Positions 35,672 to 49,300 of a stretch of 64,000 nt of DNA are shown one piece after another; position 1 is the stretch's first letter; each line of letters starts with the position of its first letter. The DNA comes from Blastomussa wellsi. Taxonomy: Eukaryota; Cnidaria; Anthozoa; Scleractinia; Plerogyridae. The stretch spans positions 33,241,743 through 33,305,742 of the forward strand of contig OX393562.1 in the NCBI GenBank assembly GCA_947652115.1, read 5' to 3'. The position numbers were made by a program, and so were the translations under genes. The notes below the pieces were generated by a model that was given only the letters and a program-made list of their open reading frames with translations, did not search any database and had not been told where the DNA came from.

Positions 35672-38518
35672 ATGAATGAAGGTAACTTTAAAGCTAACCT
35701 TTTCCGTCGTTTGTTTATTCATAAAACTCTGGAGAGTTTTCATGCTGCAAGAGTTGATTTACGTTTTCTTTATAGTTCACTGCGTAACACAAGAGGTAAA
35801 ATATACTAATAAATAATCCTCTAGTCCCAACTAGCTAAAACAATACTTTTGAAAAACAGAAAGCAAAATTTCCTTTCGACCATCTGTTTATACCAACAGT
35901 TCTTCCTAAGCCATGGCGAACACTGAAGTCTGTCACCTTGTATCTTGAATCAATATAGCGCAAACGTTTCGTCCTCAGTGCTTACAATTAACTGGATATA
36001 TGATATGCACGAAGAACTAATAACAACGTAGTTGAAGTTACTACGCAAGCAGCCACGGCAATCATCTTGTCTGTCAAGTTACAGTATATTCCGCAGGTTA
36101 ATTGAAGAAATTGAGGTTTAATTTGGATATGGTTCGAGTATTGCCCCGGGTCAACCTTCATAAGCCAACCGCAATAATTTAGCAGTCAACTGCGTGGTAG
36201 CACTCGGGGTACTTTTAACAAGTTTGATGCTCTGTGAAATGTTGAGTTTCTTCGTAAATTTGGACTAACCTGATGGTTTGTCTAGAGATCTATCCTTGCC
36301 CTTATTACATTTGTAATGATTTCTTTAGAATTAATTGTCTGCTGATAAAACATATAATGGCAGGAGATCTTATAATTAGCAAGCTCTAATCGAGCTTTCT
36401 TTGTGTGTAATATTGCACAGTTCAGAAGCATTCGGATAATTCGTGACGTCATTCCACACTGTTTCTAAAAACGTTTCATTTTGCTCGCTGCGAATTAAAC
36501 GGCAAAGTGTGTAATAATCTGATAGAGGACAGTTTTGCTGCTTGGAGAACAAATTTACATGAGAAGAACGGAAGTAATGTGATACTACCATGGAGGTCAA
36601 GAGCTCTTGTTCGTGTCGTGGCCGAACAAGCCCCTCTTGCCTTGCAAGATCTCTGGGCAGCATGCCCGAAATCCTGCGAGATTCTGTTAAAAATAAACCA
36701 GCAAAAATAAACGCTGTAACACACTTTTGCGTTGTTTACCATAGCTCCTTGCAAATGTGGTCCGGGGTATGCCACCCCACTGGACGCCATGAAAGGTCCC
36801 AGGGAGAAGTTGCTGTATTTGCCGTGTATCCGCAGTATCACGGGGATTGAAGCACCCGATTACCTTGCCACTGTTGATGCAGATCCAGATTCTCCTTCCT
36901 ACAGCCAGGTAGCAACAGAAGGTCGGCACTGAGGGGAACCGATCGGGAGATGAGGGAGAAAAAGTCAGTCCTCTGTTCCAGTTTGCAATCAGTTCTTTGG
37001 TGTCGTTTCTGCAAGACCGGCTTGTCTCCTTGTTGATGATTTTTTAATTCTCCCCACTCTGCTTGACATTACATAGATACATAGGCTAGGAGAATTAATG
37101 TGTTGAACACAATTTAAGAGTTAAGGCCAACGATCACTAGGTGAAGCAGATGGTGTAGAGACGTTGTATACAATTAACTTTAGGTAAAAAAGTTAATAAG
37201 GATATATGAATTTCATTAATCGCCATGAAAATTATATTTGACTGTATAACTGCCAATTTATAATTGTGCCTGATTCAGTATGATATTATTTATAACAAGT
37301 ATAATGACCCATGTCATCGCGTCATAGGTGGCGGAGCAGGGGCCAGGGGGGCCCAAACGAAAATATTGTTGTCACAATATAAAACTGATTTGGCAGAACA
37401 TTCATTGTTCCAACGACCAAGAACCTGGAACAGGCTGTTCTGCAGTCTACATCTCACGGGGTATAATATGTCGAAGGAATGAAAGCTTCAAATTATCAGC
37501 AGCATTTTTAAATTAAAACTACTTTTGTCGGGTTCGTTGATCTTGACATCACGAACAAACTGATGCAATTCCCTTGATGCGTGCAGATTCTTTCGAAAAC
37601 GAGGCCAAAATTTGGAGATCTGAGTGGCACATACCCCACAGAAACCGACCCGAGCCTTGACACCCTCCTCCCCACGGAGAGTCTGCGCTTGGCTTAGTGC
37701 ACGATTAGCCCAACCCACCCCTTCCCCCCGCTTCGCCACTGCATGTATGACCTGTGGTAGAATGATGTGAGATTCGTCAAATAATCATCGTTGGGTTGTT
37801 TCCAAGTTACAGAATTTCTAGATTGTCTAAGAAAAAACCCAGGCTTCAAAACCTCAACACGATTTAACTTATGACCGTATTACCATAGTAACCATTTCTG
37901 ACGTTATTAACAGGTCATTCATCGCCTGAGTATTCCTTATGTGGGAGACGAGTTACATCACAGTGGTTGGAACGCCTGTAGTAGGTCAGTGTACATTTAA
38001 TATAGTTACTATTCTCCCTGAAATCTCGAGGTTACGAGTGGGCCGTGGAGGATTAGGCCTCGCGAAGCTTGTGGGTTTCTCCTCCAGTTCTTTCGAATTC
38101 TTTTAGCAAGCTTTTAGCCTCATTTTATTGCCCTCAGGCAGCTCGACTCGACATCGTTCTGATTATTCCGGTAGACAAACAGGATACGAATAAAAAACAA
38201 GCTTCATCGATCATGATGAAGTTTTCCTCTCTCCAAATTAAGTAGCAAACGTTGTATTTAATAGAACATGAACTCTCCATTCTTTCAGTTGCCATGGGGA
38301 TCCTAACCAGAAGAGAAACCGCCTCATAATGCCGTCCCTTAATTCAAGCAGGATTTACATCTTTGACGTTGAAACCGATCCTAAAGCACCGCGCTTACAC
38401 AAGGTATGAAACAGTGGAACCCTGTTTATCCGCCTGAACCAACAGGTCATCAAAAAACCTGTGCATGTCGTATTACAGTGCGGCTACTATAACTGGGGTC
38501 ACCCAGACAAATGAATAG

Positions 38519-38563
<45 letters not shown>

Positions 38564-41500
38564 GTATAACAATATAATTTGGTTTTATCAACTGGATTGA
38601 TAATGTCAATTGACCACCGTAAAGAGAGGCGCTAACGCTCGAAACGTCAGCTCTTGAATCTCTTTACGGTGGTCAATTGTCAATCCAGTTGATAAAACCA
38701 AATTTTTTGTCACCCAGGCAAAGTTAACCAATCACAAAGCAGAACGGAAACAATAGATTTTAGCATTCTTTTTTAACTTCAGCCAATGAAATGTCGAGTA
38801 CAGAACGATGAAATTTCAACTTGTTCGTTCGCCACGAAAACAGATCGATAAAAATTTTGGCCGTATGTCGTTGAGTTTTCAATTGATTTCGATTGCATCC
38901 CGTTTTGAACTTGAGTAGTTGTGACAGCAAAATTTGTTTATGAAAGGGAAGTTCAAAACAGGGAAAGCAACGACCGTACCGTTTGTCTCAACTGTGCGTG
39001 GCTTGCGTGGAGTTCGCTCGTGACAATTTCAAGTTTTCTACACCCCTCTGTAACAGACCTGGTGAAACCCGACCTGGTGGGTTTTTTTGCCCTCCCTGGT
39101 CCCTGACGGCTATATCAAAAGTCCCTGGTGAATTTTTATTCTCCCTGGTGTATAATTTAGATTTCCCTGGTACCCGGTGGGGCTAGACTTTCTGACAGGA
39201 AAATAAAAGATGCGACTTTGTTCGCATCGATCTTGTTTCTCCGGAAACATTCACCGCTGGTAATTTTTGACATGTTTTTTTGTCACGAGTCGAATTTGAC
39301 GTTTATTTGGGCTCGTCACGCATTCCTCGTCCAATCACGTTTTCTGATAGATCGGTGACCAACCTCGTCCCCAGGCCTTTTCTGCTTTCAAATTCAAAAT
39401 TCTGCTTTCAAAATGGCGGAGCGTGAGCGTGTGGTTTATGAATATTCAGATAGCAGTACAAGCTCATCTGAGTATGGAAAGCGAGACAAGAAACGGAAAC
39501 ATCACGAAATGGAAGATTCTTCAGATTCTGGCTCCGACACGGTAATCAAAAAGCACAAGAAGACTCAGAAGCACAAAAAGGTGAAAAAGACTCGAAAACA
39601 CAAACATGTGCACAAGAAGACACACAGAGGAACACGCAGAGGGAGAAGAAACCGAGAACACGTCATTTTTACAGCCCTAGTGAGGAAGGACAGAAGTGAC
39701 AGTCGAATTCCCGTAATTTTCTCATTGGAAAGTACTTCGACTTTTGCCGCCCTCAAACAGAAAGTATTAGAAGCTTGCGGTGTCGCGTCTCGTAAAGCTG
39801 TTCAATGTTTTTATGTTCAAAATGATCTCAGAGTCCAGTTGTGTGAAACCACGTGGGAGGCGTTCCTGCATTACTTAAAGGGACGCACGGATTATACAGT
39901 TTCATTAGAGTTGGAAATCGTTTCAAGCAAAGTGGATGCTTCCATTCAGTCCAAAGGCCCAAGCACACGTTTTCTCTCAGCGAACTTGCCACGTGGATCA
40001 CAAACACCAAACACTTCGGTGTTAAAAATGATAGCTGAAAAGGAATGGAGCAGTGTGTTTATATACGGGCTTTCAAAAAATGCAAGGGAAGGAGCCATGA
40101 GAGAGCTAGTAACTGAGCATCTGAAGATAAGCCAGTGTAAACAATGCCCGACTTCACATTCCTCGAAAGTTGCTGTCGCAAAATGCCCAGAGGAGCTGCC
40201 TGGTGAACTCAAGAAACTCTTAACAGCATGTGAATTGAGAAAGTTTTTTGACAAGAGAGCTAAAGTGAGAAAAGTGTATGGATCAGCAGACTTGCTTCTA
40301 AACCCATTGTTTGCACAGTGCCCAATCTGTGCATCAGTTGTGTCACTTGGTCACTTCAATGACATCATTATTAAACAGGACAATTTATTTCAACACATCA
40401 AAAGTTGTCATGTGGATGACCCAGTGCGATCATGCTACAGAGGTATGTAAACAGTACTAGTTAATTTAGTGAAGCATATGACAGGTCCCGGGGATGTAAA
40501 TCAATGAGAATAGAATAGAATACTTTATTACATGTTTTATTAAGACAAACATCTCAGCCAATAGGCTGAATTACGTTTATACAAAATACTAATAAAAATG
40601 AAAGATATGATAATAATGATATATACAATGACTAAATATAATTACAAAAGCAATAATCAATATAATCAATATAATCAATAATAATCAGCACCAATTAATT
40701 GATTAATATTGAAATCAATAAAAATTAAAGCCTTGGACTTTCATTGATTATGATTTGTTTTTATTGACTACTATTGATTTACATAGATTAGTATTGATCT
40801 TTAATGAAATCTCAAATCTCCGTAATTATTTTTTTTTTCAATAATTAAACACCCAGTAAGTAAGGAGTCAGGGCAAGTATCAATTTTTATTGATTGGTTG
40901 AGCCAATCAATGTTAATCAGTGGATTATGATTGATTTTCATTGATTGATTCTGCTGGGGACAGGTATACCACATTTAAATGTATTTTATTCATTGTCTTG
41001 AAAACCCAAGCCAATCAAAAATTGCATAGAAATACATATTCTGGATTGATTATACTGTTCTCAGGATAGCACTTGTTATTCATCTCCAAGCAAAGTAATG
41101 CATGCTGTATCTCTCACAAAGTTAGAGGCTTATGGTCAGTAAAATTACCCTGCAATCAATGCCCTGTATACCATCAACATCTCACACTGTTCTCACTCAT
41201 AACTTGATTTTTCTCAGTAAAATTACAAACACTGCATGTACTGTACACTAACAAAATTAATTAAGTCACAGAAGGTTTCAAATTTTTAATGTCAATTGGC
41301 TTTGGGCTTTTTGTTGAAAGCCAACAGCCACGATTAGGTTAGAAGCCTGCTAAGTTATATTCAAGTGGTTGCTATACTTTGAAGTATATAAACCACTATT
41401 GCATTTAAATTGCCTTAGACCCATGTGATTGTCTTGTGATAAAATCAAAACAAATTAACAAACAAAACAAAACATGAAATATAACTTGTAATACTTAATT

Positions 41501-44500
41501 AATGTAGGATCTCTGGAAATTTCAACCTAATAGACTCTTTCTGCCATGCTGTTTTAAACTCTTTAAAATGTTACAAGGAATCTGTGGCTTATATAGTGCT
41601 TTTATGATACCCAGTATAATTTGTAGCTCGTGATGGCTGGTATTTATTTAAACATTATAAGCAAATGAAGAGAAGAAGAAATACGGTACCCCGCCAACCA
41701 TTATTGGTCAACACGCAGTCAGACGTGAACTAGACATCGCACCGGTACGAGAATGTATTTTCGTTGAAGTGGAAGCTAGGGAGGAGCTCGGTCCTAATGA
41801 AGGTGGTGCATGTGAGACTGATTTCGTCTTTGAAATTGGAGAAGTTCTTGTATTTCGTGGAACTGATGGATTACCCTTTAATCTTCTAAAGATTACCTCA
41901 AATGTATCAAGGGAGAGTATTGGACCACGATCTGTATTGCGGGGAGATTTTCTGGCTGAAACCTCCCGTAATGAAGAGAACATTATCTACACCATAGACC
42001 CCAACTGGAAAGGTGCTTCAATGGCATACGCACATATCTTGTGAGACAGCGATGACAATGCCATGGCTGTAAACCTGGATGAAACTGTAACAATCACTGA
42101 AACCAATTACAAGATGTCAGTGGAGACATATCATGAAATTCTAGAAATAGCTGAGGAATTTGAGGATTCCCTCAAACGATCATTGGTACCACTGCATGCA
42201 GAGGAACATGAAGAGAACAACCAGGAGGATGACGACGAAGAGGCAACCTTACAATCAGTTGAAGCAGAAAAAACTGTTAACTATGAAGATCGGAGGCAAA
42301 GACGAGGCAGAGCCAGCAGGTACAACACCATCATTGCCTGTCTCAGATGAACATTAACCTTCTCTCACGCGATATCCAGTTAGCAAATGGTGAGTTATCA
42401 GTGGCATGCTGATTACATACCACGTGATAGAAAATAAATCCAGGGATTGGAACAGTAGGTAAATTTAACTCGTTGCCTCAGATGACTTACACAGAACAGA
42501 ACATAGCATTTTTAATAACATGCATGTTACCGGGTTACACCGTTTTGCAACGTACAATATCGTTAGATTTCATAAGTCATTTATCTCCCTGGTGAAAAAA
42601 AAAAATGAATCAACCTGGTGGGTTTTTGTCCTCCCTGGTAGAGTTTTTGTTGACTCCCTGGTGAAAAGTTAGGTTTCATCAGGTCTGTTACAGAGGGGTG
42701 TTTTTCTCTACGGCATCAACTGGAGTTATTGGTAGTACCATTTGGAAAAGAAATACACGTGATGCTAGCGAGGGAAGACTTTCTGCACTGCATAACCTAC
42801 CAGTGAAAGCTAAGATTCCAGCTTGTTTTGTTTGAGTAAATAAAATTTTAATTTGTTCACTCGTGAAGTCCGTGAAGCTTAATGAATTTCTGTTTGCAAG
42901 ATCTGTGAAAGCAGTGAACCGACTATTTTTTGTTTAATTTGAGAAGTTGTGTGGTGGAATTTGATTCTAGGAAAAAAAAATAACCGCCGGCCGTTTCAGT
43001 ATTTTCTTGCAAATGTAACAATGCAGGACACAGGACGAATTCCTAACAGGAAAATCCGGGTTTTGTTTTCAACACGGACTAGCATACAAGAGAAATTTCT
43101 CTCTAAACTTTTCTTTCCGAAATAAATTCCTGCACATTTATATAGCTTTATCAATCCAGGAACTTGTACTCGACAAATTATCATTATCATTTTGCAGTTG
43201 AAACATGCGCTTTAAGCGATATTTGTTGTATTGTGACTTCATATTTCGATCGCAAATAAAGTTGTTGTTGTTCATGTTGCTGAAATGCATGTTGAAGCAT
43301 AAAACGTCCCGAAACGAAATAAAACCCATGCTGGCAAATATTCTGCTCAGACGGTTGAGTGTTTTCTTTTTGCGTGTTTATTCAAACTCGCTGAATTGCC
43401 GAAACTTTGGATGTATACGGTTGATACGCTTTCGCGGGAACTCAACGATCCGGCAGCGCAGAAAACTAAATTTATCACGCTGCGGCGAACAAGCCGTGTT
43501 TTCGCGGTTGTTTGCAAATACGCCACGCACTTTGCCTAAACTATGGCCATCGCTTTCACTTGTACGTTAGGCAGTTCAGAAGGTCTTCCTTCACTAGCAT
43601 CACGTGTATTTATTTTCCGAATGGTACTTCCAAAACTCTAGTTCATGCCGTAGAGAAAACGTGAAATTCCCCCACGCACAGTTGAGACAAACGGTACGAT
43701 CGCTGCTTTCCCCAGGCTTTTTCGAACTTCTCTTTCATAAACATCGCTAATATTTACCTTCCAAATGTTGCTGTCACAACTACTCAAGTTGGATGCAATC
43801 GAAATTAATTTAAAACTCAGCGCCATACAGCCAAAATTTATCTGTTTTTTATCTGTTTTACCTGATTTCGTGGCGAACGAACAAGTTGAAATTTCATTGT
43901 TCTGTTCTCGACATTTCATTGGCTGAAGTTAAAAAGATGCTGAAATCTATTGTTTCTGTTCTGCTTTGTGATTGGTTAACTTTGTCTGGGGCACTGTAAT
44001 GGGTGGCTTTATTTACTGATTGAGTACAGTCCTTTAGATTTTGCCAAAAAGCTACTTGGATGTTGAGTTAGTTGTCATATCATACTTTGCCTGTTGTTAT
44101 TTTTGGTTTGAATTGTTTAAGACAATGGAACAGGGTGGCCATAATGGAATTTGGGAGGGGGTTTCTTCTGTGCTCTGAAATATTGTACTACAGTAATAGC
44201 CCGCATACAAGAACCTGGGTTTTAAGAACCTGTTAGGCTAAAATTTTAAGTTAGGTTCTTATCAGTGGGGTTGCTGTAAAAGTGTACAGGTAGAAACTGC
44301 TGAATTAAGATCATCTCTACTGTACTCTACTACAGTATCAAAGAAAGCTTTCTGACCATCTCCAACTCTGAATCACAAAATATTAAATGTAAAATATCAA
44401 ATATTGTTATGTTTTGTTAAGGACATATACTGTACCTGCACTGAACCTAACCTATTTTAAGAACCGTGGTAGCCTAAATTTCCTTTACTTACCATTAATA

Positions 44501-46364
44501 TAAGAACCTATTTAGGCTAAATTGAAAAATTCAGGTTCTTATACGCGGGCTATTACTGTACTACTGACCCAAATATGTGTTTCAATTATTTTCTACAGAA
44601 AGTAACACTGTTGAAGTTAGTAAAGATTAAGTAGTAAAGTCTGCATTCGGGCCTAGTGGCCCATCAGGCCGGAGGTTATTAAGTAAAGATTAAGTAGGAA
44701 TAGACAAAGGTTTCTTTTGATTTACAGATTGTCGAGCCAGAAGAGGTTATCGAGAAGACGGGCCTGGCATATCTTCACACTGCACACTGCCTGGGAAGTG
44801 GGGAGATCATGATCAGCGCCATGGGATCACCTGAAGGAAAGGAGGACGGTATACACCTCCGATGACTGAACGATCCACCTGTATAAGTTATAAATGCATG
44901 CAGCAATTCTTTATGTATCGTGGACTCTTCCATGCCATATTTAGGTGGGTGCATGCTGACGAGAGAAAGAGCTAGGAGAGGGAGCAACCAAGAAGAAGTT
45001 GTTTATACTTGTCCTGTTCAATTCTTGAGCAGCATGCTCCACTGACAAGCCTAGGAATTCTTAATTTTGACCACCAGGTTTATCCCTTCAAAGTAAAATA
45101 TTGTATTCGTCGCTGCTTGGTCGGATTATTTCTTTAGATTTGTTCGATTATTATAAATCTATCATCCTTACATTTAACAACAGACGACTCACGAAAATTG
45201 TTACAATTTGCCATTATTCATTTTTGACACTTCAGGAGGTTTCGTTGTTCTTGATGGCAAGACCTTTGACGTCAAAGGACGCTGGGAAGGAAAAAACAAG
45301 TCAGCACCAATGGGATATGACTTTTGGTATCAGCCCCGACACAATGTGATGATCAGCTCGGAGTGGGGAACGCCCAGCGCTTTAACCAAAGGATTCAAGG
45401 TGGAGGATGTAGCCACAGGTAGGAGAAACACAATAATAGAAACAACAAATAAAACAATAATAACAGTAATAACCAGTCTGAATCAACCTTTGGCCCTTTG
45501 TGAATAATCAACAACTCAGTATTGGACGAGGTTGAACAAAATATCTTGTTTTGTCAGTCACTGTGGAAAGCAGAACAAGATGCGCAGTCACTCACATAGG
45601 CCCTTCGCAGCTGTTTCTTGGTATGTCAGCGAAGCTCCTCCTCCCCAACCCCACACACTCCAAGAAACTAGCCCGCAAAGGCAGAGGTATTTCCGGCTGT
45701 TTTTGTCTTTGTCTTATTTTTCGTTGGAGACTGAACTGACAGCCGGAAAGTCTGCGCTCGCAGGCTACAAATAAACGTAACATCCTGAAAAGGCTGCGAA
45801 GGAGACTACCTAGTCTACGTGGCTCCTTGATCAGCCAAACTGGTCCTCACAAAGCTGATTTAGAGCACTTTGGATAAGCTTAGTAAAGTTTAGACTCTGT
45901 CTTAACGATTATTTTAATTACGTTTTACATTCCTACTTTATTTTATCTGTCACCAGGCAAGTACGGATCTCACTTGCACGTGTGGGACTGGAGCTCGCGA
46001 ACCATTCAACAAACAATAGACTTGGGAGTGGGCACCATTCCCCTGGAGACAAGATTCCTGCACGATCCTGATCAACCACAGGGATTTGTGGGATGCGCAT
46101 TGAGCAGCACGGTTGTACGATTCTTCAAAAACGAGGTAAGTCGGCGACACTTTGTTTCGGTTCGTGTGAAATCGGATATACTGTATTCGGGTCGACTACA
46201 GTGCGTGGATCAATGCTACCCTGCCAGTTTTCATCCTCCCCTGAGATATTCCCGTGAATTTTCCATTTTTTCTTATTTAGCAGTCTATTCCCCACCCCCA
46301 GCACTCCTCATCAACCACAAGTACGTCTGTAAAAAATCGACATAAGAAATATTATATTATATTA

Positions 46365-46395
<31 letters not shown>

Positions 46396-49300
46396 GATTT
46401 TGTACAAATACCAAAAGCAGACGTTTTTTTCGAAAACTAGACTTTCTAAAGTCGCTCGCTCCTCGCGACTTAGTCACTCGTTATCGCGACCTTCTCGTTC
46501 ATAAGGTTATAATAGCTGGCCTGTTGTACTTAAGAATTTGAACGCTTTTTGGCTTTATATCGAACATTGGAGACTACATATATGATATAAGAGAGTAGAC
46601 GAAGAATACATTTTTGTCATTTTTAAAAGAGAAAGGAGGGAAAAACTCTAACCCGCACGTCTCGACACTTCCGCGAACGAAAGAAGCTTGCAACCAGCGA
46701 ATAGAACAATACAGAGAAAGAAAAAAATCCTCAAATACATTTCTCTAACCAATCGGCTACAAATTTTGGAGATTTTCTCTGGAAATTGGCCGTATCCTTC
46801 ATGCGGTTTGGCACCATCGTGCTACCAGATTAAGTGATGTTCTTTGGAAATTAGCGCTTGCCCGCTCGCCCAGGGATTACATATCGCATACAACTCGCCC
46901 GGTATCATTGGCGAGTACGATTTTTATATCCCGAATATATTATTCAAAATGAGGGTAACTTTCTATTTTACCCTGCTCACAAGTTGAAATAATTATTGCT
47001 CACGGTGTTTACCATTTTGAAATCTCGCACACAAACTCGCCAAGTTGCAAATTCCTGGTCCGTGGTATGTGTTTTGTGACTCCCCCTTACATTTTTCGTA
47101 AGATCATGCAGTTTTTGTGTGCTTAGAGGAGACTGGATGAGTGAAAAATTATCTGGACGAGTGCAGCTTAAAGGTCGAGTGTTACAACATTTTAGTTTCC
47201 AAGATTTCCAACCCTGCTTTCGATTCCCCTCCCCCCACCTCCCCACGTGACAAGACCGCTTCAAGCAATTCCCTATCCGGTTGCCCAGGCGGGATGGCAA
47301 CAAGTAAAACTGAACCAAGCATAAGGAGACGAATCAAAAACGTGTGAGGCATAATCATTAGCTCATTTTTAATGTAATTTATTTAAGGAGAAATCATGGA
47401 GTGCAGAAACTGTAATCAAAATTCCAAGCAAGAAAGTTGAAGGCTGGGCTCTACCAGACATGCCAAGTGAGTCAATGAGATCATTTGTCAGATCGAGGCT
47501 AAAAACAAATCATGACCCGGCCTGAAGAGTCCTCTTGGGCTCGACGAGGATGAGTAGTAGTAAGAGTAGTAAAAACAAAAAACTGCGTTCACTGATTAAT
47601 GGTTTACTGGTTAAGCGTTAACCATTTTTAGCCGCATTTTAAACTAAATGCCAGTACTCTCTATTGAACAATGCGCGAGGTAAACAACAAAAGGTACTTT
47701 ACTTATCGTATCATGGCGATATCTTCATTACAGGTCTGATAACCGACATTCTGCTCTCGTTGGACGACAAGTACCTGTATCTAAGCAACTGGCTTCATGG
47801 AGACATCAGGCAGTATGACGTCACAGACACCAAAAACCCAAAACTAACCGGGCAGGTAGGTGCAATAAAACTGAGATGCGGTGGTTAGATTGGCGCAGTC
47901 GTTAAATAGCCTTCCCCGTTGTTGCTTCTGAAAAGCAAACGCAAAGCTATGAGAAGTCCAGTCCCTGAACCATCCCTTCCGCGCGTGCTATATAGAGATC
48001 GAACCCAGGTGCCTGCAGGGTTCAGCCCCTCCCTATATAGGGCGCGAGGAAGGGATAGTCCAGGGATTGGACTAAGCTATAAGTAGCTAAAATTACTGTA
48101 ATTCACAATAATTCTTTACCGCTAATGCAATTAAAAGATATACTCATATGGTGAAGCACCCTTGAATGCTTATCGCAAAACTGACCAAAAAGGTGACACG
48201 CGCCATGGCAGTACTTTATGAAAACTGTATACTTGTATGGGAAGTGTTTGATCGAATGCGAACTAGCAGTTACGAGTGATCGATAGCTAGCTCAGTAGGA
48301 GAGGGCACAGTGGAGGGTACAAACGCTATGCACACGTTGTCAGTGACAAAACTCCGAATTGTTTTGCCGAGTAGCTTCTGAACCTAACTTTGACGTAATA
48401 AATATATGAAAGACATGTGAACTGCGTAGTAATGATGAAATAAATGAAATGATTCTCATTCAGATTAAAAAAATGCAATTGCGTAAATTGCTTTCACTCT
48501 GCGACGATCATTTCATCCATTTCATAATAATATCGTTTTTAGTGTGCAGTGTTTCTTTCAAGCTTCAGACAATATAAAATGCCGATTTTCACTGGAAGTG
48601 TACAACCTTTTGGGGAATTGACTTATTAAACTTCTGGTAAATTATGTCCGGGGGACATAATTAGATTGATTAATTAGATTCAGCGTGCGACTGATCTTGG
48701 CTAGTTTGTAGCCACCTTTGGTTTTGTAATTTTTCAGATTTTTATCAATGGCAGCATAGTCAGTGATGGCCCAGTGAAGGTGACTGAAGACCATGAACTG
48801 AGTGGACAGCCTGTGCCTTGCTACGTGAAGGGGAAGCGAGTGGAAGGAGGACCGCAGATGATTCAGCTCAGTTTGGATGGCAAGCGGCTTTACGTCACAA
48901 CATCATTGTACAGTGTGTGGGACAATCAGTTTTACCCTAATCTCTCCAAGTAAGTATGCATGAAACTGTTCAAGATCAAGAGATAGAGACAGCAATCTAG
49001 GAGATTTTCCAAAGATAGATCGAAATCTATTCTTTTTGGTGGCCAATCTCGTCCCAGAATCTGCAGCACCAATTAGAAGAATGCGGACTCTGGCCATGGC
49101 CGATCCCGGAAGTCCGCATGTCGGCTTTCGACCGTTCTGCACAAACTCTGAATTTGCTCGCTTAATCTTATTGGCTGAGAATAAAACCAATGCACTATGC
49201 ACATGTTCCAAAAATCGGTCCAGAGTCCATGTTCTTTATGCTGACCAAATGGCAAGTGGGGACGAGATTGATTGGTGACTTTCGTCAACTCTTTTCAACG

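Larger units (their letters stand above)
38711..43991. mobile_element. 5.3-kb long-terminal-inverted-repeat element of unknown class
   Basis: The left end CACCCAGGCAAAGTTAACCA and the right end (reverse complement CCCCAGACAAAGTTAACCA) begin inverted repeats of at least 330 bp: 38711-39060 pairs with 43991-43660, then 39035-39190 pairs with 42712-42590. Shared blocks include AACTTGTTCGTTCGCCACGA, CGTACCGTTTGTCTCAACTG and CCCTCTGTAACAGACCTG. CCCTGGT direct repeats lie at both inner ends. The right arm is interrupted by a fold-back insert (42708-43665). Inside is a two-exon gene of unknown function. No known transposase motif was recognised. It lies in SELENBP1 intron 4. Confidence 0.75.
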
